Source: Burkholderiales bacterium UBA2459 (GTDB lineage Bacteria; Pseudomonadota; Gammaproteobacteria; Burkholderiales; Burkholderiaceae_E). Taken from it: a DNA stretch of 20,166 nt. Of this stretch, positions 1 through 6,184 are shown in pieces (position 1 is the first letter of the stretch; each line of letters starts with the position of its first letter). The position numbers and the translations under genes are program-made. The stretch is from assembly GCA_002342365.1 (NCBI GenBank), contig DDPV01000046.1, positions 67,995 through 88,160 on the forward strand, written 5' to 3'. The notes beneath the pieces are model-generated. The model saw only the letters and a list, made by a program, of their open reading frames with translations, did no database searches and was not told the origin of the DNA.

Positions 1-356
1 TCGCGCGAAGCGTAGCCCACCAAGCGTTCGGCAAGTTCACCCTGGACCCCCAGAAAGAGCACCGTCGGCACCATGGTGATGCGATAGCTTTGCAACTCAA
101 GACCGCCCTGAATCGTTTCAAACACGATAACGCCTTCCTTATCCTGATCGCGGGCAAGATGCTGAACATAGTCCTGCCTCACCAAATCGCACCAGCCACA
201 GCCCGGCATGGTCACCAAAAGCACAAGAGGTCGCTTTTGCCTGGCTGCACGCTCTAGCTGTTTGTCGAGGCGGTCAAGCTTGGGCACCGGATGCGATGAA
301 GTCTGAACCGGGTGAGACTGCGCTGCCTGGCTCGCGGGTTGACTTGCTTTGCCCAT
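1..356 (-). CDS. Thioredoxin-fold protein, sox-associated (3' end cut by window edge)
   Basis: About 118 residues are visible, reading leftward out of the window. The protein has a thioredoxin-type active site PGCGWC (residues 51-56) preceded by a beta-strand-like LVLLVT, and a cis-proline motif MVPT (Pro97) followed by a hydrophobic strand. This fits a thiol reductase of the SoxS/SoxW sort that keeps sox proteins reduced. That role is inferred from the fold and from divergence from the sox operon. From the ATG at 356 there is no hydrophobic signal peptide, only a Gln/Ser/Pro-rich stretch of about 25 residues. A GTG sits one codon upstream and a TTG ten codons upstream, but neither adds a convincing signal, and no clear Shine-Dalgarno is seen. 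The start is therefore uncertain. Alternative: a cytoplasmic thioredoxin-like protein unrelated to Sox. Confidence 0.8.
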   Translation of the reverse strand, partial: MGKASQPASQAAQSHPVQTSSHPVPKLDRLDKQLERAARQKRPLVLLVTMPGCGWCDLVRQDYVQHLARDQDKEGVIVFETIQGGLELQSYRITMVPTVLFLGVQGELAERLVGYASR

Positions 357-388
357 CACGAAACGCGAAAAGAAACGCAAAAATGCTG

Positions 389-417
389 TTGACTGTATGC
401 GTATATGATCATATAGT
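389..417 (+). promoter_or_regulatory. Sigma70-like promoter for the regulator and sox operon
   Basis: TTGACT (389-394), a 17-bp spacer and TATAGT (412-417) each match the -35/-10 consensus at five of six positions. The start of transcription would lie near 424, leaving a leader of about 70 nt before the TTG start of the ArsR-family gene. No other equally good promoter is seen before soxC. Confidence 0.65.
402..415. promoter_or_regulatory. Perfect 14-bp palindrome, probable ArsR-type operator
   Basis: TATATGATCATATA is its own reverse complement. It covers the promoter spacer and most of the -10 box, and lies in the intergenic region between the thioredoxin gene and the regulator. ArsR-family repressors typically bind AT-rich inverted repeats overlapping their own promoter, so this is the natural candidate site. 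A bound dimer could control both divergent genes. Confidence 0.55.
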
Positions 418-493
418 TTGAGAAACAAGAAGACCGGATCAGAAGACTAGCAATCCAAGTTGATGATAGCTCGGGTTTGAAAGGAGAGTAGGC

Positions 494-1042
494 TTGGCTG
501 TACCACAACCTGCAACAGACGATGACCTCCTCGAACGTGAACAACTCGAGCGGGTTTTCGAGTCGGTGTCGCGCTATTTCAGCCTGATGGCCGAGCCGAT
601 GCGGGTTCGCATCATGCACAGCATTTGCGATGGTGAGCGAACCGTGGGCGATATTGTGGATGCAGTCGGCGCTACCCAAACCAATGTGTCACGACATCTT
701 GCTGCGCTTTATCAGGCCGATGCGGTGTATCGCCGCAAGGCCGGGAATCATGTTTTTTATGGCATCCGGGACTCTGCCCTCATTGCCTTGTGCCGGGGGG
801 TGTGCATTCACATTGCTTCGCGTCTTGACGACGAGGGTTCGCACAGTGACGGGCTGCTCAGTCTTGCCCGCGGTTTTGAGTCGGTTTCATCAGCGCGCAA
901 GCCGCTTGCAGCCTCGCAAAACAAGCCCAAGCCCGCGAATCTTGACGAGACGCTCAAACCCAGACCTAAGCCAAAGGCCAAGTCCCTCGCATCGCAAGGA
1001 CCGGCGACGCAAAACGCTCGCTCAATGAGGAGACCGAAATGA
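494..1042 (+). CDS. ArsR-family winged-helix regulator of the sox cluster
   Basis: Protein of 182 residues, starting at a TTG placed 7 nt after AAGGAG (481-486). Residues ~19-110 form an ArsR-type winged helix, with recognition-helix sequence TQTNVSRHLAAL (61-72) and a beta-wing near 79-90. Cysteines occur at 45, 100 and 104. Sulfide- or persulfide-sensing relatives (SqrR, BigR, YgaV) use one Cys in the second helix and one in the last helix. Here the positions are close to these but do not align exactly, so persulfide sensing is plausible, not shown. Residues ~113-182 are a Lys/Pro/Ser-rich, probably disordered tail absent from minimal ArsR proteins. The stop overlaps the soxC start (ATGA). 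The gene is probably autoregulated through the palindrome at 402-415. It may correspond to genes called soxR. Confidence 0.88.
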   Translation: MAVPQPATDDDLLEREQLERVFESVSRYFSLMAEPMRVRIMHSICDGERTVGDIVDAVGATQTNVSRHLAALYQADAVYRRKAGNHVFYGIRDSALIALCRGVCIHIASRLDDEGSHSDGLLSLARGFESVSSARKPLAASQNKPKPANLDETLKPRPKPKAKSLASQGPATQNARSMRRPK

Positions 1043-2412
1043 CGCAAAGCGATGGCAAAGCTGTGATTACGGATCCGGCTGCCAGGGTCCAATCGATCCT
1101 GCCTGGGCGTATTCAAAAGGCGCCCGAAAACCACCTCAACACAGCCTTGCAGTCCAAGGCAGCGACTGCAAGGCGAAGCTTCATGGCCAAGGCGCTTGCA
1201 ATGGGCGCTGGTGTTTCAGGTGCTGCAGCCGCTGCTGGAAAGTCCGAGGGTGAGGACGCGATCCTGAAGCTGCCTGCTCATACCCTTGGCTTGGGGCAGC
1301 CGGTGGCTGCCAGAGGCTACGGTGTGCCATCGCAGTATGAGCGTAACCTGCAACGGCGCGAGAGTCCGGGGCTTACCCGTGTCGGAGCTGCATCGGTGAG
1401 CTTCACGCCGCTTCAGTCGCTCTTTGGCATCATCACACCCAATGGTTTGCATTTTGAGCGCCATCACCAGGGTTGGTGGGACATCAATCCTGAACAGCAT
1501 CGCTTGATGATCAATGGTCTGGTGAGGCAAGCCAAGGTCTTCACGATGGATGATTTGATGCGCCTTCCCTCGGTATCGCGTATCCACTTCATCGAATGCG
1601 GGGCCAATACCGGCATGGAATGGGGTAATGTCGCCGTGCCCACCGTGCAGTACACACACGGCATGTTGTCTTGCTCGGAGTTCACCGGCGTGCTGCTCTC
1701 GACCCTGCTCGATATGGCTGGCGCCGACACAAAAAAAGGGCGTTACCTGCTTGCTGAAGGCGCAGACGGCTCTTCCATGACGCGTACGATTTCAATGGCG
1801 CGTGCGCTCGACGATGTGATCGTGGCTTGGGCGATGAACGGCGAAATGCTGCGCCCGGAAAACGGCTATCCCCTGCGACTTGTTGTGCCCGGCGTTCAAG
1901 GCGTGTCTTGGGTGAAGTACTTGCGTCGGATCGAGGTTGGCGATCAGCCCTTCCACACCAAAGACGAGGTGATGCACTACGTCGACCTGATGCCTGATGG
2001 CAAGCACCGTCAGTTCACTTCGATTCAGGAAGTGAAGTCGGTGATCACCACGCCCTCCGGCGGACAGGTGCTCATGGATAAGGGTTATTACAATGTGTCT
2101 GGTCTGGCCTGGTCAGGACGCGGCCGAATCAAGCGGGTTGATGTGTCGGTTGATGGCGGACGTAATTGGCAAACCGCAAGGCTTGAAACACCGCTTTTGT
2201 CAAAGGCGCTCACCCGCTTCAACATCGACTGGGTGTGGGATGGCCGCCCAGCGATCCTGCAAAGCCGGGCCATCGATGATTCGGGTCATGTTCAACCGAT
2301 GATGCGGCAGCTTCGAGCTGTACGAGGTACAAGATCTATATACCATAACAACGCAATCCAGTCCTGGAAAGTGACTGAAAGTGGTGAGGTGTTTAATGTC
2401 CAAGTGTCATAA
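1039..2412 (+). CDS. soxC: Sulfane dehydrogenase SoxC, molybdopterin subunit
   Basis: Protein of 457 residues, the catalytic half of SoxCD, which oxidises the sulfane sulfur bound to SoxY in the periplasm. A Tat motif ARRSFM (Arg45-Arg46) precedes a hydrophobic Ala/Gly stretch, so export is as a folded cofactor-loaded protein. The n-region of 44 residues is long. The sulfite-oxidase-type Mo-cofactor domain follows, with the conserved HFIECGANTG segment, in which Cys187 is the expected molybdenum ligand. A C-terminal Mo-co dimerisation domain (roughly 325-445) follows, with the VSVDGGRNW motif near residue 370. The start ATG lies 6 nt after GAGGAG and overlaps the regulator stop, implying translational coupling. 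The last 17 bp overlap soxD. Length and motifs match the family. Confidence 0.95.
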   Translation: MTQSDGKAVITDPAARVQSILPGRIQKAPENHLNTALQSKAATARRSFMAKALAMGAGVSGAAAAAGKSEGEDAILKLPAHTLGLGQPVAARGYGVPSQYERNLQRRESPGLTRVGAASVSFTPLQSLFGIITPNGLHFERHHQGWWDINPEQHRLMINGLVRQAKVFTMDDLMRLPSVSRIHFIECGANTGMEWGNVAVPTVQYTHGMLSCSEFTGVLLSTLLDMAGADTKKGRYLLAEGADGSSMTRTISMARALDDVIVAWAMNGEMLRPENGYPLRLVVPGVQGVSWVKYLRRIEVGDQPFHTKDEVMHYVDLMPDGKHRQFTSIQEVKSVITTPSGGQVLMDKGYYNVSGLAWSGRGRIKRVDVSVDGGRNWQTARLETPLLSKALTRFNIDWVWDGRPAILQSRAIDDSGHVQPMMRQLRAVRGTRSIYHNNAIQSWKVTESGEVFNVQVS

Positions 2413-3520
2413 GCAACAAGCTGCCGCTTGGGCTTGCTTGTCACGAAGCACGCTCGGCCTGCTTGCCTCAGTCGCCCTTTTTATCTTGAACCCTTTGGCT
2501 CAGACGCTCGCGGCCCAAACCAAGCCCTGGACGCAAATCGGTCGTGCGGCCACCGAGGCCGAGGTCAAGGCCTGGGATATTGACGTGCGCGCTGACTTTA
2601 GCGGCTTGCCTAAGGGTTCCGGATCGGTTGCCTTGGGCGAGGAAGTCTGGGAGGCGAAGTGTTCGTCCTGCCATGGCAGCTTTGGTGAGTCCAACGACGT
2701 GTTTACACCGATTGTGGGCGGCACTACGAAAAAAGATATCGAAACCGGTCTTGTAGCCAACCTTAAACGCAGCGATTTTCCGCAGCGAACCACGATGATG
2801 AAGCTCTCGACCCTGTCCACGCTGTGGGACTACATCAATCGAGCGATGCCCTGGAACGCGCCGAAATCCTTGAAGGTGGACGAAGTCTATGCGGTCACCG
2901 CCTATATTTTGCATTTGGCAGATGTCGTACCGGCGGAGTTCACGCTCAACGACCGCAATATGGCGGAGATCCAAAAGCGCATTCCAAACCGGGAGGGCAA
3001 AGTCCGATTCAATGGCTTATGGGATGTCAGGGCAAAGCCCGACGTTCAGGGCGAGTTGTGTATGCGCGATTGCAAGGTTTCGGCCGAGGTGGCCTCGATA
3101 CTTCCTGAACATGCCCGTAACGCACATGGCAATCTTGCCGAGCAAAACCGTTTCATCGGTCCGTCGCGCGGCGCCGATACCAGCAAACCGCCCTCATCAG
3201 AGCCACTGAGACTGGCTTTGGCTACCGAGACAGCGCACGCCGGTAAAGCGGTGACCGCAAACATCAAAACAGCACTTTCGATCGCCAAGGCACAAAATTG
3301 TCTGGCCTGCCACGGCGTGGAGCAAAAGCTGGTCGGACCGTCTTTTCGTGATGTGACCGCTCGCTACAAGGCGAACGATCAAGCTGAAGCGATCTTGATC
3401 AGCAAAATCAGCCAGGGCGGCGGAGGAAATTGGGGATCGATTCCGATGCCCGCTCAACCCCAGCTTGGATCCGATGATGCAAGGATACTTGCACGATGGA
3501 TCCTCGACGGCGCAAAGTAG
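2396..3520 (+). CDS. soxD: Sulfane dehydrogenase SoxD, dihaem cytochrome c subunit
   Basis: Protein of 374 residues, electron-accepting partner of SoxC. The ATG at 2396 was chosen because GAGG lies 7 nt upstream; an upstream GTG at 2381 is in frame but has no better site. A Sec-type signal peptide occupies about residues 1-38. The first c-type haem site is CSSCH (89-93), with candidate Met ligands in the following TTMMKLS and AMPW segments. The second is CLACH (302-306), with a probable ligand in IPMPAQP near the C-terminus. Between the domains lie a Cys-containing MRDCKVSAE segment and a Pro/Ser-rich linker (IGPSRGADTSKPP). Two haem domains and a middle linker are typical of full-length SoxD in organisms that do not store sulfur globules. 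It overlaps the 3' end of soxC. Confidence 0.94.
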   Translation: MSKCHKQQAAAWACLSRSTLGLLASVALFILNPLAQTLAAQTKPWTQIGRAATEAEVKAWDIDVRADFSGLPKGSGSVALGEEVWEAKCSSCHGSFGESNDVFTPIVGGTTKKDIETGLVANLKRSDFPQRTTMMKLSTLSTLWDYINRAMPWNAPKSLKVDEVYAVTAYILHLADVVPAEFTLNDRNMAEIQKRIPNREGKVRFNGLWDVRAKPDVQGELCMRDCKVSAEVASILPEHARNAHGNLAEQNRFIGPSRGADTSKPPSSEPLRLALATETAHAGKAVTANIKTALSIAKAQNCLACHGVEQKLVGPSFRDVTARYKANDQAEAILISKISQGGGGNWGSIPMPAQPQLGSDDARILARWILDGAK

Positions 3521-3623
3521 CGGTGTTGGATGGCGGTGCGGTCAGCATCGCCTGCCCTATGCGGCGAGCTTGCAACGGGTGGCGTGCCGCAGGGTCATGT
3601 AGGTTTTTTACAAGGAGAGCAGG
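3521..3623. other. soxD-soxY intergenic spacer
   Basis: This 103-bp gap contains no ORF with a ribosome site. A GCGGC (3561-3565) and a GCCGC (3586-3590) could pair across a 20-nt loop, and a T6 run (3605-3610) follows about 14 nt later. That is too weak and too far apart to call a terminator. AAGGAG (3612-3617) serves soxY. Confidence 0.5.
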
Positions 3624-4094
3624 ATGAGTTTTTCACGACGTGATGTGCTCAAGACAAGCGCGAGCGCGAGCCTTTATGGCGCCTTGCTGAGCCTGGGCAT
3701 GATTCGCGCTGGCACAGCGCAGGCTCAGGCCGTGATGCAAGCGGCATTTCAAACCAAGGGTATTCCCGATACCTTGAAGGCGCTTGGCGCGGTGGGTGTT
3801 AGCGAGTCGGCTGAGATCAGCATCATTTCGCCCGATATTGCTGAAAACGGCGCTGTTGTTCCGGTTGGCGTGAGCAGCAGGATTCCCAATAGCGATATGG
3901 TTGCCCTGCTTGTGGACAAAAACCCTAATGCGCTCGCCGGTGCCTATCAGTTTCTGGACGGCGGTCTTGCTGAAGTGAATATGCGGGTGAAGATGGGCCA
4001 AAGCTCGGATGTGTTTGCGATTGTGCGCGCCGACGGTAAGTACTACATGGCAAAAAAAGAGATCAAAGTCACCTTGGGCGGTTGCGGCGGTTGA
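3624..4094 (+). CDS. soxY: Sulfur-carrier protein SoxY
   Basis: Protein of 156 residues carrying the sulfur intermediate of the Sox cycle. The Tat motif SRRDVLK (residues 4-10) and an Ala-rich cleavage region ending TAQAQA show export; SoxZ lacks a signal and would ride along as the complex. The mature domain is a small beta-sandwich. The C-terminus ends GGCGG, the swinging-arm cysteine (Cys154) that is conjugated to thiosulfate by SoxXA, hydrolysed by SoxB and oxidised by SoxCD. AAGGAG sits 6 nt before the ATG. The gaps before (103 bp) and after (111 bp) are larger than elsewhere in the cluster, so soxY may be expressed at its own level. Confidence 0.97.
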   Translation: MSFSRRDVLKTSASASLYGALLSLGMIRAGTAQAQAVMQAAFQTKGIPDTLKALGAVGVSESAEISIISPDIAENGAVVPVGVSSRIPNSDMVALLVDKNPNALAGAYQFLDGGLAEVNMRVKMGQSSDVFAIVRADGKYYMAKKEIKVTLGGCGG

Positions 4095-4119
4095 GTTTGA
4101 TCGGGATTGGAGACGGTAG

Positions 4120-4163
4120 CGGCATCACAGGTCGAAGGACCACAAATGCCGATGCCTGACCTG
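4120..4163 (+). other. Interleaved inverted repeats between soxY and soxZ
   Basis: CGGCAT (4120-4125) pairs with ATGCCG (4146-4151), and CAGGTC (4128-4133) pairs with GACCTG (4158-4163). The two pairings interleave, so both together would form a pseudoknot and singly they would be alternative hairpins. Six-base stems in this much sequence can arise by chance. No function is claimed. Confidence 0.3.
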
Positions 4164-4205
4164 CAGCAAATGCTTTTTTGTTGAAGCGACATACAGGAGA
4201 TTGAC

Positions 4206-4517
4206 ATGGCTGATCCAATGAAAATCCGCGCGGCGGCGCGCGGTGATGTGGTGGATGTTCGGGTTTTGATGGCGCACGAAATGGAGACCGGGCAGCGCAA
4301 GGATGCAGCCGGCAAATTGGTGCCGGCCTGGTTTATCAGTGATGTCACAGCAAGCCTCAACGGTAAACCGGTGGTTAAAGCGTTTTGGGGCCCAGCGGTA
4401 TCGAAGAATCCCTATTTGCAGTTCAAGGTCAAGGGGGGCAAGGCGGGAGACAAAATCAGTATTACTTGGGTTGACAACAAGGGCGAAAAACGGACCGACG
4501 AAGTCACGGTCAGCTGA
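4206..4517 (+). CDS. soxZ: SoxZ, partner of the sulfur carrier SoxY
   Basis: Protein of 103 residues without a signal peptide, as usual for SoxZ, which is exported bound to SoxY. It shows the family pattern: an opening MKIRAAARGDVVDVRVLMAHEMETG-type strand-turn region, a central PAWFISDVTASLNGK segment, and a C-terminal Ig-like strand set ending DEVTVS. The heterodimer docks with SoxXA, SoxB and SoxCD. An AGGAGA lies a few nucleotides before the ATG. The gene is separated from soxY by 111 bp, whereas soxYZ are often nearly contiguous in other clusters. Confidence 0.96.
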   Translation: MADPMKIRAAARGDVVDVRVLMAHEMETGQRKDAAGKLVPAWFISDVTASLNGKPVVKAFWGPAVSKNPYLQFKVKGGKAGDKISITWVDNKGEKRTDEVTVS

Positions 4518-4520
4518 ACA

Positions 4521-4532
4521 TCGCGATCGCGA
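4521..4532. other. 12-bp palindrome between soxZ and soxA
   Basis: TCGCGATCGCGA is a perfect palindrome lying just after the soxZ stop and 50 bp before soxA. It contains the octamer GCGATCGC, which is abundant in cyanobacterial genomes (HIP1) but is seen only occasionally here, for example again near 16044. Function unknown; it may be chance. Confidence 0.4.
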
Positions 4533-4581
4533 ATCGATTACAACCGTCTTTGGTTATGTCCGCGCAAAACAGGAGATTGCT

Positions 4582-5451
4582 ATGAGCATGAACGCATTGC
4601 CCAAGCCACAGCGAATGGAGCGCAAGACGGGAGGACTTGGACTTGGGCTTAATCTTTTTCTTTTTTGCATCGGTCTTGGAACCGCCTCGATTGGCAGCGC
4701 GCAGCCGCGCGATTCGACCGAAGCGGAAATTGAAAAGTACAGACAAATGCTTCAAGACGGCAACCCGGCCGAGTTGGTATCGCTCAAGGGCGAAGGGCTC
4801 TGGAAGCGCAAGCAAGGGCCAAAGCAGCTCAGTCTTGAGAGCTGTGATCTGGGCCTGGGGCCCGGTGTGGTGAAAGGCGCCAATGCGCAATTACCGCGCT
4901 ACTTTGCCGATGCCGACACGGTCATGGATCTCGAGGCGAGGATTGTGCACTGCCGGGTCACGATACAGGGCCTTGAGCGGGACAAGCTGATTGCGAAACC
5001 CTACTCGTCTGCAGGTGAGTCGGCGACCGATATGGAGGCGCTTGTGGCCTACGTGGTAGAGGAATCCCGCGGGATGACGATTATGGTGCCGCAACAACAT
5101 CCTAAAGAGAAGGAAGCCTACGTACGTGGCGAAAAGATCTTTTATTTCCGCGGTGGGCCCTATGATTTTTCCTGTGCATCCTGTCATGCGGTCGATAACC
5201 AGCGCATCCGGTTGCAGGGCCTGCCCAATTTGACAAAAACCGAGCCAGCCCAAAAGGCCTTTGCCAGCTGGCCTGCTTACCGTGTTTCGCAAGGTGCATT
5301 GCGAACCATGCAGTGGCGCATTTATGACTGCTTTCGCCAGCAACGTTTCCCCGAGCTGAAGTATTTGTCACCGGCATCCGTTGATCTGATTACTTATTTG
5401 GGTGCACGTGCCAACGGTGGCGTGATGGAAACCCCGGCGATTAAGCGCTAA
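4582..5451 (+). CDS. soxA: SoxA, cytochrome c subunit of the SoxXA thiosulfate-conjugating enzyme (monohaem type)
   Basis: Protein of 289 residues. The ATG at 4582 was chosen because AGGAG lies 6 nt upstream; the frame is open further 5' inside soxZ, but that is not coding. A Sec signal peptide covers about residues 1-40 (hydrophobic LGLGLNLFLFCIGLG). Only one haem motif is present, CASCH (198-202). Where dihaem SoxA proteins carry a first CxxCH, this protein has isolated Cys88 and Cys124, expected to form a structural disulfide. Cys250, in YDCFRQQRFP, is the active-site cysteine (the haem-ligating cysteine persulfide) that receives thiosulfate sulfur. The enzyme couples thiosulfate to SoxY Cys154, passing electrons to the SoxX haem. 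It ends 10 bp before soxX. Confidence 0.95.
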   Translation: MSMNALPKPQRMERKTGGLGLGLNLFLFCIGLGTASIGSAQPRDSTEAEIEKYRQMLQDGNPAELVSLKGEGLWKRKQGPKQLSLESCDLGLGPGVVKGANAQLPRYFADADTVMDLEARIVHCRVTIQGLERDKLIAKPYSSAGESATDMEALVAYVVEESRGMTIMVPQQHPKEKEAYVRGEKIFYFRGGPYDFSCASCHAVDNQRIRLQGLPNLTKTEPAQKAFASWPAYRVSQGALRTMQWRIYDCFRQQRFPELKYLSPASVDLITYLGARANGGVMETPAIKR

Positions 5452-5461
5452 GGAGATCGTG

Positions 5462-6163
5462 ATGAGTGCCTTCCAATCCTCGGATCGACCGGGCCCCTTT
5501 TTGCGTGACCGGGCATTGTTATCGCAAGCTGCGCTGCTTGGGTCAGCGCGGATGCGACGGATCGCAAGCGCTGCGATTGCCTTTGGCTTTTTAAGCGCAT
5601 GCGCAATCGTCCCCGAGAGTCCAAGTCCTGAAGCGATTACACAGTTGATGAAGCAGTCTTTTGCTGAGCGTGGTGCTGCCAAGCTCGATCGACTGGATCA
5701 GTCCGAACTGCAGCGGGTTTGTAGCGAATACAGCGGCAAGGAAATCCCCAAAGCGACGCGAGAGCGTCTCGAACAGGCGGCTCTGGCGTCGGTGAAGTAT
5801 CCTGCCGATGGCAAGTACTTGGGCGATTTCAAACGTGGCGAGCGCATCGCACAAAGCGGCGTCGGCATGCAGTTTTCAGATCCGGCGGGCACGGTGGCTG
5901 GAGGTAATTGTTATGCCTGTCACCAGATCAGCAAGCAAGAGCTCGCCTACGGCAACATCGGTCCCTCGCTCTATCATTACGGCAAATTTCGGGGCAATTC
6001 CGAGCCGATCCTGAAGTACACCTGGGCTCGAATTTATAACGCTCACGCTTTCAACGCCTGCAATGCGATGCCGCGATACGGTGCTGCCGGGATTTTGACC
6101 GAGGATCAAATGAGAGACGTGATGGCGCTCCTGCTCGATCCTGCATCGCCGGTCAATCAGTAA
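5462..6163 (+). CDS. soxX: SoxX, monohaem cytochrome c subunit of SoxXA, probable lipoprotein
   Basis: Protein of 233 residues from the ATG at 5462, which is preceded by AAGGAG (5450-5455) at 6 nt; a GTG one codon earlier is too close to that site. A hydrophobic segment ends in the lipobox LSAC (Cys47), so the mature protein may be anchored to a membrane. An internal ATG at 5552 would put that Cys at position 17, the usual place, but it has no visible ribosome site. Residues ~50-130 form a helical N-terminal region beyond the compact cytochrome. The haem site is CYACH (150-154), and Met203 in NAMPRYG is the expected distal ligand. SoxX accepts electrons from SoxA and passes them to the respiratory chain. 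A shift of start by 30 codons is the main uncertainty. Confidence 0.93.
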   Translation: MSAFQSSDRPGPFLRDRALLSQAALLGSARMRRIASAAIAFGFLSACAIVPESPSPEAITQLMKQSFAERGAAKLDRLDQSELQRVCSEYSGKEIPKATRERLEQAALASVKYPADGKYLGDFKRGERIAQSGVGMQFSDPAGTVAGGNCYACHQISKQELAYGNIGPSLYHYGKFRGNSEPILKYTWARIYNAHAFNACNAMPRYGAAGILTEDQMRDVMALLLDPASPVNQ

Positions 6164-6184
6164 GCCTGCTCATCAGCTTAGCCA

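Noticed and set aside
356..679. Minus-strand open frame opposite the regulator gene
   Set aside because: Shadow of the ArsR-family gene with no recognisable domain; it also crosses the promoter and palindrome.
2319..2331. TGTAC-GAG-GTACA dyad near the 3' end of soxC
   Set aside because: Inside conserved coding sequence for the SoxC C-terminus, short, and with no promoter pattern around it.
3561..3610. Possible terminator between soxD and soxY (GCGGC/GCCGC plus T6)
   Set aside because: Five-base stem with a 20-nt loop and the T run about 14 nt away; not a convincing intrinsic terminator, and sox transcription is expected to continue.
4303..4581. Upstream in-frame extension of soxA into soxZ
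   Set aside because: It would bury the signal peptide, overlaps soxZ out of frame, and the ATG at 4582 has a good Shine-Dalgarno.
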